The position numbers were made by a program, and so were the translations under genes. Below the pieces are notes generated by a model. It saw only the letters and a list, made by a program, of their open reading frames with translations, was not told the DNA's origin and did no database searches. From Gyromitra esculenta (taxonomy: Eukaryota; Ascomycota; Pezizomycetes; Pezizales; Discinaceae), in contig JBCAML010000011.1 of the NCBI GenBank assembly GCA_038503075.1, positions 806,001 to 870,000 of the forward strand: 64,000 bases of DNA, written 5' to 3'. Numbering within the stretch: position 1 is the stretch's first letter; each line of letters opens with the position of its first letter. Below, in pieces: positions 12,152 through 23,408 of the stretch.

Positions 12152-13864
12152 ATGCAGAGGTGTTTATTTTCCGCCGTGCCCCGGAGCCCCCTCGCTCTGT
12201 CGACCCCCCTCCGGTCGCAGCCGGCGAAGCGGTTGATCCATGATATCACCATCACCAGAACCGGAAAACCGATAATCCGTACCCCGGGAGGTGGAAGGTG
12301 TGTATGAACACTGCCATTGCGCTGTTGTGTTAACTTCTATTTTTTTTATTTTTTTTTATTTTTATGGCCACTCTGTTTGCTTGGGGTGCTTGGGTTAACT
12401 AGTTGGGGTGGGTGGGTGGGAGATAGGTCTTCGGTTGGAGGTTCGTGTATTGGCCATTGCGCGTGTTGGGCGAGTGTGTGGGAGATACAAAAGCTAAAGG
12501 ATGCGTAATCAGGACATACCGTGACTATCTTTGGAGCAACGGGACAGCTGGGGAGATACATTGTTAACAGGCTTGGTAAAGGGAGCGCCTTTCTGGTTGG
12601 GGTTTGAAGACGTATGCTGATCTACGGTCTGGTCTGTAGCTGGTGCGGGATGCACGGTTGTTGTTCCGTTCCGTGAGGAGATGGCGAAGCGCCATCTCAA
12701 GGTTACTGGAGACTTGGGCAAAGTGATATTTATGGTAGGGTTTTTCGATATAAACTGGTTGTGGGATGGAGGTCTGATATTGAGGGGGGGGGATAGGAAT
12801 TCGATTTGAGGAATACTGCCTCGATTGAGGAGAGTGTACGGCATTCGGATATCGTGTTCAATCTTATTGGACGTGAATATCCTACTAAGTATGTTGCTCA
12901 CAGTCCGTCACTCGTGGGTTGGGGATTGGGGGGTTTTTCCCTGGTTGATAGAAGTGGGATAGGAACTTTTCGTACGAAGATGTGCATGTGGAGGGCACAC
13001 AGCGCATTGCAGAGGCTGTTGCGAAATACGATTGCGACAGGTTTATCCAAGTCTCGTCTTTCAATGCGGATCTGAAGTCGCCGTCTGAATTTTACCGGAC
13101 CAAGGTTGGCAACGCCATCACCAATATCTAGCTAGCAGTAGGACTAATTCGAGAACTAGGCTCGAGCAGAGGAGGACGCCCGTTTGATCTTCCCAGAAAC
13201 CACCATCGTGAGGCCTTCGCCCATGTTTGGGTTCGAAGACAGACTGCTCCTCAAGCTGGCGAAAGTAAACAACCTCATCACCGCCAACAACATGGAGCAG
13301 AAGTTCTACCCCGTGCACGTAAGTTGCCACTACACAAACCAAACGCCCTCACAAACACTGACTTCCAAAGGTTGTCGACGTCGGCAAAGCCCTTCGAGAG
13401 ATCGCCTACGACGATACCACCGCCGGCCAGACCTTTGAGCTCTACGGTCCCAAAGAATACTCCATGCGCGAGATTGCCCAGCTCGTGGACCGCGATATCA
13501 TCGCCAAACGCCGCCACATCAACCTGCCGAAACCCCTCGCGAAGGCTATAGCAAGAGCCCTGGACTTTCTCTGGTGGCCATCCATCTCGCCAGACCAGAT
13601 CGAGCGCGAGTTCATTGACCAGAAGATTGATCCGAGCGCCAAGACGTTTGCGGATTTGGGCATCAAGCCGGATGATATAGAGGCGTGGGCATACCAGTAT
13701 CTTAGGCATTATCGGTCAGTGATATTCGTTCCTTGGTGTTTAGCTGGGTAGGTTTTTCTGCTAACTCTTGGTGCAGCCCGGCTTCGTTTTACGACTTGCC
13801 GCCAATGACGGAGAAGGAGAAGAAGGAGGAGAGGAAGTATCTGCATGTGGAGCAGGATGTATAA
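12152..13864 (+). CDS. NDUFA9: NADH:ubiquinone oxidoreductase 40 kDa subunit (NDUFA9 / nuo-40)
   Basis: An accessory subunit of respiratory complex I in the inner mitochondrial membrane, belonging to the atypical short-chain dehydrogenase fold and binding NADPH. Eight exons (introns 12291-12512, 12576-12639, 12735-12796, 12889-12962, 13105-13159, 13319-13370, 13715-13776) sum to 373 codons with every junction in phase. The N-terminus is a mitochondrial presequence rich in Arg, Ser and Pro. The Rossmann motif GHTVTIFGATGQLGRYIV follows. Then come VVVPFREEM, DIVFNLIGREYPTK, DRFIQVSSFNAD, TIVRPSPMFGFEDRLL and the C-terminal PASFYDLPPMT. The first donor was set to GTGGAA because only that keeps the Rossmann motif in frame, and this junction is the least certain. 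Presence of this gene argues against a Saccharomyces-type yeast. Confidence 0.94.
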
Positions 13865-14158
13865 ATTGTGGATTCTTTTTTTTTCTTTCATTCTTCTTCC
13901 CTCGAGTGGATATCCCTGTAAACGTGTATATACAACCCGACAGTTTTGCACTCCAAATGGATTGAGTTTTGTTATTGCTGTATTGGAGTGCGATGGTGCA
14001 GAGTGTGTCCTTGGTCATTGCCAATCACAGCAGGGGTGAATGCTTGCCTGTGATTTCTGCCAGAAACCCGGATTACTTTGTGAATAGCCTCGGGGCCGCG
14101 GCAGAGAGTGGAGAGGGGTGGAGAGAGAAGTGGAGAGAGAAGGAAACGAGGTTCTCTG

Positions 14159-15190
14159 ATGGCCAGAATCGCCAGCTCCCTCCACCTCCGCCAGACATCG
14201 CGACTCCTCTCCGCAATGGCCCAGAAACACGCCGCCCACGACGAGTTCCTCAAGGCGCAGTTCGCCAGCCTCCCGCCGCTGCCCGCAACCGACCGGCTCT
14301 CCCCCGCCGTAATCCGCATTCTCGGCGGCAACCCCGGCAAAGTCCCCTCCCCCCAAAACCCCCCTCTAAACAGCACCCACAGCTAACACCCCCCGCAGTT
14401 CTCCCTCCAGGGCACAAACACCTACCTCCTCGGCACCGGCCCCTCCCGCATCCTGATCGACACGGCGCAGGGCATCCCCGTCTGGGCTGCCACCCTCACC
14501 TCCGTCCTCTCCGCCGAATCAGCAAGCATCCACACCGTCCTGCTCACACACTGGCACCACGACCATGTCGGCGGTGTTCCAGACCTGCTCGCCATGAGCC
14601 CCGCCACGGCGGTACACAAACACGCCCCCTCCCCCTCCCCCTCCTCCTCCACCCAGTTCCTGCCCATATCCGACGGCCAGGAGTTCGCGGTCGAGGGCGC
14701 GACGCTGCGAGCAATCTACACCCCGGGCCACACAAAAGACCACATGAGCTTCTACCTCGCGGAGGAGAACGCGTTGTTCACAGGCGACACGGTGCTAGGG
14801 CATGGAACGACGGTGTTTGAGCAGCTCGCCGAGTACATGCACAGTCTGCAGAAGCTGCAGGACGTGGGCGCCGCGCGGCTCTACCCCGCGCACGGAGCGG
14901 TCGTGGAGGATGCGCGCGCGAAGCTGGCGGAGTATGTTAGACATAGGAAGCTCCGCGAGGCGCAGATCGTCAGGGTGCTGGAGCAGAGACGGGGCGGGGG
15001 CGGCGGGAGGTGGGGGAGTATGGAGATTGTGAAGAATATATACCGGGACGTGAGTGCTGAGCTGCACCGTGCGGCGGAGGGGGGCACGGTGCAGGTATTG
15101 GAGAAGCTGCAGGGCGAAGGCAGGGTTGGGAGGGAGGAGGACGAGGACGGGGTGGTGAAGTGGTTTTTGAAGGAACCGCCAAAGTTGTAG
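14159..15190 (+). CDS. LACTB2-like metallo-beta-lactamase-fold hydrolase
   Basis: Two exons (intron 14342-14398) give 324 residues. The metal-binding signature is intact: LLTHWHHDHVGG (HxHxDH), the later His in IYTPGHTKDHMSFY, the Asp in LFTGDTVLG and a final His in LYPAHGAV. The strand LQGTNTYLLGTG followed by ILIDTAQG is characteristic of the LACTB2 branch. Human LACTB2 is a mitochondrial endoribonuclease; some fungal relatives act as thioesterases for polyketide synthases. No polyketide synthase is present here, so the housekeeping LACTB2-type role is more likely. The first 19 residues are Arg/Ser/Leu-rich without acidic residues, resembling a presequence, and a second Met (MAQKHAAHDEF) could give a cytosolic form. 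A Ser-Pro repeat interrupts the fold around residue 140. It lies 294 bp after NDUFA9. Confidence 0.85.
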
Positions 15191-15361
15191 GGTATCAATG
15201 ATTGGAGTGGAGGCAGTAGCTACAGTAGCATAGATGGATAGGCAGATGGAACGGTTCAGCTAGATCTTGAGAATTTCTATGCACACTAAACCCCCTTTGC
15301 ACCCTCCTCCGTGCAATCTATGTAGTATATTACAAGTAAACCCTTTTCCCTCCATCCCCGG

Positions 15362-16896
15362 CTATGGCCTCGTGAAAGCCTTAAAATCCGAATCCTGGAA
15401 CTCCAACTTCCCATCCTTCCCCACGATTGCCACTTTCAGTCCCTTCGGCTGTCCCGCTGCAACAGCAGTCGGACGGTCGTCCACCGACCCAATAACAATC
15501 TTCTTACCCCCCGACTGATCAACAGTACTATACTGCCCCGCAATCTTCGTGGGTGCCGGAAGCGCCCCAGGCTCCGTGTTGGCCAGCTCGCTGAAGTCCT
15601 CTTTCCTAAACACCTCAGAAATCGGCGCTGTCCGCGACTGCACCAGTATCGTACTCGGCCCTTGGAAACGGAGGAAAAGCTAGCCCCACATTAGACCCTA
15701 CACCCCAGCAACACAAGAAAAAGGGTGGGAGGGGGGACGCTAACCCTATCGCCCCAGACTGTACGTCTCGACCAAGTCCGAATCGCAAACAAAGTTCTCG
15801 CAGCAGTTTTATATACTTCCGAGTTCCGCACCCCACGCACCCACTCTATTTCCGGCAGAAACCTAGTCAACCCGAGTCTTGGAATCTGCAGACGCAGCGA
15901 CATGTTCCTGAGCCTGTACGGCGCGGGACGGGACGGCCCGTTCATGGAGTATGCTAAGAGACTGCTGGGGTGGATTATGAACTCTTCGTCCGCTTTCAGC
16001 GTTACTTGGTAGATTTGGCCGCGGCCTATCAGGGCGACGAGACCCCGGCCGGTGAGCTTGGAGTTGCCCCAGTGGGCGAGACTCTTCGACTGTTAGCTCC
16101 CGAATCGCTATATGGGTGTTGTTTGAGGGGGGGGAGGGAGGGATATACCATTTTGTGGGAGATTGTGGGCTTGGAGGAGATGGAGTGGCCGGTCCAGGCG
16201 AGGAGGGCGTCGTTCTGGGTCAGCATCCAGTCTACCTTGCCGTCGAGCTCGATGACGCCGAAGGTGGTGTTGGGGGAGTTGGTGGATATCAGACAGGTGA
16301 GGGGCGAGCTGGAGGATATCTGGTGGGAGTTAGTATCTTGTATCGTAAGCTGAGATATCAGGATGGCACTTTTTGGTACAGAAATGGGATCCGTAGAGCA
16401 GCCCGCCGGAAGGGCTCGAGCATTGATAGTGTTGAGACTGCCTGTGGTGTTTGTCAGAGCCTATACTCCAAAGCCAGTTCTGTCTGAATATATTCCCCAC
16501 ATTCTCGGTTTTGCCATTGATTCCCACCAAGGTGCCCCTTCGCGAATACAGCAGCGAAGAAGCAGGCAGAGCCACAGAGAGCAGTGAATATGGAGCTCCC
16601 AGAACCTCGAAGCGCACATCTGGCCCCCAGATACCCCATTAGCTTCAGCGCAAACAGCAGATCTCTCCGTCCATCCACGCACCTGCTGGAAACGGCCCTC
16701 CGCCACTCAGCTTGGGGATCGCCTGGGTCTGCTCTGACAGATCCACCGGGCCGTCAATGGACGACGTTGACGGGGTGGCTCTGATATGGACGTTCCGGCG
16801 GAGGTGGGGGCACTTCCTCGTCCGTGACTGCGCGCAAGAACCCGGCGACGACAGGAAAGACCGCACGAGCGAGGAACTGGATCGACGGGCAGCCAT
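15362..16896 (-). CDS. AIM24: AIM24 (altered inheritance of mitochondria protein 24)
   Basis: Aim24 is an inner-membrane mitochondrial protein linked to MICOS and respiratory complexes in yeast. Six exons (introns 16620-16682, 16442-16500, 16320-16369, 16090-16148, 15680-15744) sum to 412 codons with all phases consistent. The start at 16896 gives an Arg/Ser-rich presequence ([17 protein letters not shown]). The conserved body reads [80 protein letters not shown] and [10 protein letters not shown]. It ends in a lineage-variable tail. It is convergent with the LACTB2-like gene (171 bp apart) and divergent from ATM1. Confidence 0.92.
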
Positions 16897-17407
16897 ACTG
16901 CGGGGCGATGTTCGTCTGGGAATGGGAATGAAGCCCGCGAGCCTCGCTCACACGCTTTGGATTGGCGGTGGGTATTCGGGTTCTTGTTTTATTATTTTGT
17001 TTCCGGGGGATCTCCGTGTGGGGTTTGTCTCTTCGGCCGGGGAGGTGGCTGCGCGAAAAAGCAACGATGCTCGCCCGATGCGCCCGATACCGGCCCCTCC
17101 GTGACCGTGGCGCTCTACATGCGCCGTCTCTCGCTGCGGCGCCGCCGTTCAGTCGCATCTCTTGCATATTTGGTTTCTGCGGACCGGCCATGCCCCCCCC
17201 GACGTGCGGTGAGATCCAAAAAAAGGCTCACCATGCGGCTCTTGATTGGCGTCATTGTGCTTTAATCCCCGTATAAACCCCACATTCAGTCGTGTCTGGC
17301 GGATAATTGCTCAGTTCTCCACCCCGTTCCCTCTTTCTCCATGTTCGAAGGGCCCCGTCCTCTCAATCGCAGCTTCTAACTCTCCCAGACGCCACTGACA
17401 GCTACAA
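16897..17407. promoter_or_regulatory. divergent promoter AIM24 / ATM1
   Basis: The two start codons are 511 bp apart. The middle is GC-rich (17040-17210) and becomes pyrimidine-rich just before the ATM1 start. No gene is evident. Confidence 0.5.
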
Positions 17408-20361
17408 ATGCTTTCCGTCTGCGTCCTTCGCTCAATTGCGCGGGGTGGTCCGCGGCGCTGTCCGGCGCTGCTCTCTGCACGCATAGCTCCGCGCACATGT
17501 CGGATCCTGACAGCTCGCGGATTCGCATCGACTCCAGGCGTATTCAAAAATGAGCCATATAACGTAAAAACGAGCTCCACGGGCACGCCTGCAACGAAAG
17601 CTCCGTCTGGGAAGACGGAGCCGAAAGCGTCGTTGCTCGCGGAAGCGGATCTGTCTACGAAGGAGCAGCGGAAGGCGGATTGGGGGATTATAAAAGAGAT
17701 GTCGAGATATCTGTGGCCGAAAGTAGGGGGACTCTCTCTCTCTGCAATTGATATCAGAGGCCGTGGGGTTGACATTGGAGCTGTAGGACGATCTAGGAGT
17801 CAAGGTCCGGGTCGGGCTTTCATTGGGCCTCTTGGTGGGCGCGAAAGTAAGTAAACCCACAGTACCGAACAACCGTTACACCAATGCGTGGACTAAACAA
17901 ATAACAAAAACACAAAATCCAGGTCCTAAACGTCCAAGTCCCATTCTTTTTCAAAACGATAGTAGACTCCATGAACGTGGACTTCCTGGCCCTGGGCGGA
18001 ACCGTATGGACTGCCGCTGGAGCTGTCATCATCGCATGTACGAATACCCTCCTCCACATTTGAAAATATGTATATATATATATAAAAAAGAACTCCCCCA
18101 AAAATTAAATTTGAAGGAAAAAAAAATCAAGACGGCGTCACCCGAATAGGAGCCACGACGTTCCAAGAACTCCGAAACGCCATATTCGCCAACGTCGCGC
18201 AAAAGGCGATCCGCAGAGTGGCATGCAACGTATTCGACCATCTCCTCAGACTAGATCTGAATTTCCACCTCACGAGACAAACCGGAGGCCTGAGCAGAGC
18301 TATCGACAGAGGTACCAAGGGCATTAGTTTCCTGCTCACGTCGATGGTGTTTCATATTATCCCTATATTTCTGGAAATCACTATGGTTTGTGGGATATTG
18401 GTAGGATCTCCCCCCTCCCTCCCCATAATGGAAAAACCGGGTTTTGATCATTGGTGCTGCGGCTAGACGTATAAGTATGGTGGTAGTTTTGCGGCCGTGA
18501 CTGCTGCGACGATGGTCGCGTACTCGGTTTTTACGATCAAAACGACGTCGTGGAGAACCAAGTTCAGGAAGCAGGCGAATGCAGCTGATAACAAAGGCGC
18601 GACTGTAGCTGTTGACGCGCTGATCAATTACGAAGCGGTTAAGGTACACGATATATCACTCGTCAAAAAAGCCACATAGCAACTAACTTAATACTAACTT
18701 AATAACACCAGTACTTTAACAACGAAAAATTCGAAGTCGGCCGCTATGATGCTGCTCTGAAAAGCTACCAAAAGGCATCTATCAAAGTCGCTACTTCGCT
18801 CGCTTTCCTCAACTCTGGCCAGAGCATCATCTTCTCCTCGGCCCTGACGGCAATGATGTATCTTGCATGTCAGGGCGTTGTGGCGGGCGATTTGACGGTT
18901 GGCGATCTTGTGATGGTCAACCAGCTTGTGTTCCAGCTCTCGGTGCCGCTCAACTTCCTGGGCTCGGTTTACCGCGAGCTGCGCCAGTCACTGCTGGACA
19001 TGGAGACGCTGTTCAACCTGCAGAAGGTGAACGTGGCCGTCAAAGACAAGCTCGATGCAAAGCCACTTGAGTTCAAGGGCGGCGAAATCGTCTTTGAGAA
19101 CGTCACATTCGGATATCACCCAGACCGACCCATCCTGCGGAACGTGAGCTTCACGATCCCGGCGGGGAAGAAGACGGCGATTGTGGGGCCGAGTGGGTGT
19201 GGGTGAGTTTTTCCATGATGCGTTGCAGTAGTGGATCCCCCCCTCCTGGTCGCTAACGAGAGAGCAGGAAATCTACGATTCTGAGATTATTGTTCCGCTT
19301 TTACGACGTGCAAGATGGGCGCATTCTTATAGACGGACAAGATATCAGAGACGTGACGACAGAATCACTGCGCAAGAGCATCGGCGTCGTCCCGCAAGAT
19401 ACTCCGCTTTTCAACAACACGATCGAACACAATATCCACTACGGCCGCATTAGCGCAACGGCTGAAGAAGTTCTCGCAGTCTCGAAGCGGGCAAAGATCC
19501 ACGATATCATTGCAACGTTCCCGGACGGGTACCAGACGATGGTCGGGGAGCGTGGCATGATGATCTCAGGTAATCCGATAACCCCCCGAGCCGTTAGCTA
19601 GTCTTTACTAAAAGGAAACAAAAAAACCTCCGTAGGTGGTGAGAAACAGAGACTTGCTGTATCGCGACTACTCTTGAAGGACCCACCACTACTTTTCTTC
19701 GACGAAGCAGTGCGTTTTACCCACCCTCCCTCCATAGCAAAAAACTAAATCACTAAAAAAAACGCAGACGTCCGCACTTGATACCCATACCGAGCAAGCC
19801 CTCCTTGGCAACATCAACTCGATCTTGAAGGAGAAGCAGCGAACAAGCGTGTTTGTGGCGCACCGGCTCCGCACAATCTACGATAGTGGTACGTTTCAGA
19901 GTCCCCTCAGTTTCCCCGCTTTTTCTTCTCCCCTCTCTCTATCGCTTCTAGAATAGAACCTAGAGGAAAACTAATTACCTGGGAATTTTATTTTTTTCCC
20001 CCTTAGACCAAATCATCGTTCTGAAGGACGGTTCGGTTGTCGAAACACCTGGTACGCATGAACAGCTTATCAACACTGGTGGGGTTTACTCGTCACTTTG
20101 GGCAGGTGAGTTCTTTTCCCCCCTCCCCCTCCCCCTCCCCCTCCCACCCCTCTTCTTGCTATCGAGGGTTAGAACGGGGGGTTGTTTCTTCGTCACAGAG
20201 ATTCTAGTATGTGGCGGGGAAACCCCCCCGGGATTCCTCATTCTTGGATTTGAAGTCTGACGACGAAATTTTTTTTTTTTAACCTTCTAGCCCAAGAAAC
20301 GATGCCGGTTGAGGCGGAGGAGGCCGGCGAAGATGATAGCATAACAACTTTGCGCAGATAA
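17408..20361 (+). CDS. ATM1: ATM1, mitochondrial ABC transporter (Fe-S cluster precursor exporter)
   Basis: Atm1 is a half-size ABC exporter of the inner mitochondrial membrane that exports a sulfur/glutathione compound for cytosolic Fe-S protein assembly. The N-terminus is a presequence ([17 protein letters not shown]). About ten introns interrupt it; the first joins RYLWPK to [10 protein letters not shown]. The membrane domain includes [18 protein letters not shown], the family-typical [16 protein letters not shown] and [11 protein letters not shown] / YFNNEKFE. The ATPase domain has Walker A GPSGCGKST (split by an intron in the Gly codon), Q-loop [12 protein letters not shown], signature [12 protein letters not shown], Walker B LLFFDEATSALD and the H-loop VAHRLRTI. 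The stop at 20361 follows SITTLRR. A CCCCCT-repeat and a T10 run lie inside the last intron. Confidence 0.95.
20118..20145. repeat. (CCCCCT)n pyrimidine tract in last ATM1 intron
   Basis: Four near-perfect CCCCCT units lie just after the last donor site of ATM1. They are probably a simple-repeat expansion. Confidence 0.8.
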
Positions 20362-22943
20362 ACTCTAGGGGGAGGGGAAGGGTTGGATTATGTATATATC
20401 CACTAGTAGAGGAGAGGTAGAAGGAAAAAAAGTGTAGTCCGTGTGTGTGTGTGTGTCTGCGTATTTGATGTGTGCTGAAACATACGTACATCTCGGAGCT
20501 GACATCACTGGGATCTGGGTGCTGGTGTGGAGAGCTGATGCTTGCTTGCTTGCATATGTAAGTTACAAATATGGGTATGTATGCAAGTTTGTGCGTTTGG
20601 GGTTTGTTAAGGGGGGTGGAAATCCAGATGCCTGTGTTCTGCCTACACGAGGGTTTGGAGAGATGAGGTGGAGTATTGGTTATGCATCGCGTGCATATAT
20701 TAGAGCTGTGCACATGTTCGCCTATTTTTTGGTAAAGCACTTACTTCGCTGAAGGGCATTTTTGTGATTACAGAAAGCCTGTTCACGCTTCGCTGTGCTC
20801 CTGCTGCACAGCTGGACAAGCTTGTCCATTCGTCCGCTCCCCCTGCGCTTCCATCTCCATCCCCTGAAATTATCGCCATTCTCGCTCTTGAGCGCGATAG
20901 ACAGGGCCGTTACCTAGCTCTTACACATAAGGCTTCCATAACGCTATTACATCCTTCGGTTCAGGCGAAAAAAAAGCCCTGAGTGAGAGAATAGGGGCTT
21001 ACTACCAACGAAGAGAGGCGCATGAACACAAAAAAAAGGAGGCTGTCAGCATAAATACATGTATGTACCTAATTGCATCTCTACGCACCCCACAGTGCAG
21101 TCCTATTGAACATATCGCCCCATCGCGGGAGAAGCGCTTTTTTTTTCTTTCACTTTCACGACATGGATTTCCAATGCTGTTAAACCCCCCCATGCAGGTA
21201 CCCGAGCTATAATTGCCAAGACCTTGGTAACAGAAATTTATCTCGTACCGAAAACGAAAAAACTGCACTAGGAAAAAGCAAAAGAGCCGGAGATTCGGCA
21301 TCCAGAAAACAAGTTCGTTGCGGATTGCCGAAATGGAGATTGTTGCTTTTTTTTCTCTCTTTCTTTTCTGCCGAGTTCCCCGATGCGGTGGCTGCCGGGC
21401 TAATGATCAGAAAGTATGGAAAAGCGACCCCGCTACAGAGCGGTTGGAAAGACTGTTTTTAGTCCTTGGTTGATTTTCTTGGTGGCTTTTTTTTCTTTCT
21501 TTCTTGGACCGAGACTGCAGTAGGATCTATTTTTTCATTCTCGCTGCGAGCGTCGTGGGCGCTAAACAGAGCTTCCGATGGCGGTAGATAGAGTACAGGA
21601 GTTTGGAAATAGACGGCGGGTGACCACCACGATTTGCTCGCGAGGGGAATGGGAATTAATAGATGTTCTGTGCTGGCACTCTACACCCAGATGGAATACA
21701 TGTGTGCTCGAGATCCATAATACCAAGCTCTGGACCACCCTTGGCTGTCTCCATCCCAGTCGAGCTGGCCTTGCCCGTTTGATTAAGACGTGCATACAGC
21801 GAGCGACTTTCAAGACTCTGAGGGCGCTAGAATTAACCGTGCTCTGTCAACACCTGTGATCCGATTTCTCAACTCGTGAATGGCTGTAGACGAATGGTCT
21901 CATTCGCTAATGCACAGAGTTCGCAATCCCGTATATCTTCAAGTCCAGTCCCTGCACCACTGGAATCCGGAGTGGGCAATCGGCAATGCGGTACCAGTTA
22001 TACGGAATGCGTCGCAATAGTTCCCGAGAAACAAACACCCTTTGGGACATCCACACGGCACAGGAAAGGCCTCAGATCATGGCCAGCCACGCATCGGACT
22101 AGACCAAGCAAAGCTGTTCGAAACCTCCCGCGAAGGCTTCTGCAGTTTTCTGCTGTGCAGAACAGACAGAGCAGAGCAGAGAGCGCACAGGCCGTATACA
22201 TGTACTCTACTTTGTGTCTGTAGAGCATCCCTTGGCGCGGCAGAACAGGGGGGAAGGAAGATGGCCAGGAACCGCACCAACCAGACGTGCAGCCTGCGGG
22301 CTCGCGGCGCTGTTGTCGCGTGTGCGCGAGCGATCCACCTCCTTTTCCCTGCCTTTTCGGACCAGACCACGTCTGTCAAGTGCAACTCCCAAAAACCATC
22401 CCACACATCCACCGTCTGTCTGTCTGTCTGTCCCACACGCTCTTTATCGGGTTCTCAGCTTCTTGCAGGAAGCAGCAGCAGGCAGCAGGCAGCAGGATCA
22501 ATCAAGCAAGAAACAGCCCGCTGAAATAAAGCCGCCTGTCACTCTACCACATTCGTTTATTAGTCTCGCTGAACTCGGCGTCTTGCCTGTCTCTATCCAG
22601 AGTGTCGAAATACATACCTGCCCGAACCTTCGAGCACATAGACCCTGGGCGCCCCCCTTATTGTTATTATTATTATTATTACTGTAACAGCCGCCACTTC
22701 GGTTGTCGATTGTCCAATCCTTTTTATCCTGTTGTTTGGTTCTGTTCCTGGTGCATTCGCTTCCTTTCTCCCTCCCCTCTTCCTCCTCCTCTCTCCCTCT
22801 TCTAGAAAAACCGTTGGGTTCCCACGAAAACAGGAAAGCCTTTTCAATACCGTTTAACCACCTCCCGTTGGGTTCCTTCAAAGTCTTAATCCTGTCTCTC
22901 ACACCGTGCTCGTCGTTGCCGTCGTGGTCTGCTGGTATTCAAA
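20362..22943. other. 2.6-kb intergenic stretch, no gene recognised
   Basis: It includes a TG microsatellite (about 20441-20457) and many short overlapping frames without recognisable domains. The last 400 bp have runs of CTGT and AGCAGC and a CT-rich leader, and are probably the promoter and 5' leader of the small gene at 22944. Confidence 0.5.
22658..22682. repeat. (TTA)n microsatellite
   Basis: A TTATTG unit is followed by repeated TTA triplets in the upstream region of the microprotein gene. Confidence 0.8.
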
Positions 22944-23408
22944 ATGGGGTTCTTCGATAAGCTGCAAGCAAGTGAGTTCCCCTTTTCCCCTAGATCTGCT
23001 CCACATGCCTTCGTCTTCGTGGTGATCTACACAGCAATGTGCAATGGCTAACCTGCCAACTCTCCGTTTTGCAGAATATGAGGTAAATCAAAACAAACCC
23101 GATCCGTCGCTGTGCCTGCTTTAGTCGTCGATCCGAACACCATCCAGCTGACCCAGTTGCACAGTTATACAAGCTAGAACAGAGATACACCAAGAGAAAA
23201 AGAAGAACTACTTTTATCTCGGACGCCAGATACGTCGAGTTTGTCTACCCATCCTCACCTGTCAGCTGGCTAGAGCATTAGTAGTGGCTAACTCTACAAT
23301 AGCGGTGAATACGTCTATACCTCCTACCAGCCTCCAAGCCCTCAGAAGAGCAGTTTCCGTATTTCAGAGATGGGCTCCGCTAGTCGACGAGGATCCGGTA
23401 ACAGTTAA
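22944..23408 (+). CDS. 71-residue microprotein, probably conserved in fungi, function unknown
   Basis: Four exons (22944-22971, an 8-nt micro-exon 23075-23082, 23165-23238, 23303-23408) join in exact frame to 71 codons. The product starts MGFFDKLQAKYELYKLEQRY, continues with a basic stretch TKRKRRTTFISDARYV, then DGEYVYTSYQPPSP, and ends Ser/Arg-rich. I recall short fungal proteins with the same opening and a DGEYVY-like motif, but no function. No signal peptide or membrane segment is visible. A different frame stays open across the last exon to 23484 and ends WGDEFDDD; no splice choice I tried joins it to the upstream exons. The gene is easily missed by predictors because of the micro-exon. 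Confidence 0.65.

Noticed and set aside
14159..15190. Polyketide-cluster thioesterase interpretation of the metallo-beta-lactamase gene
   Set aside because: No polyketide synthase or tailoring enzyme lies nearby; neighbours are core mitochondrial genes.
21876..22687. Several overlapping plus-strand frames upstream of the microprotein gene
   Set aside because: They overlap each other on both strands, show no domain and have repeat-driven Ser/Gln/Arg composition; treated as leader or intergenic DNA.
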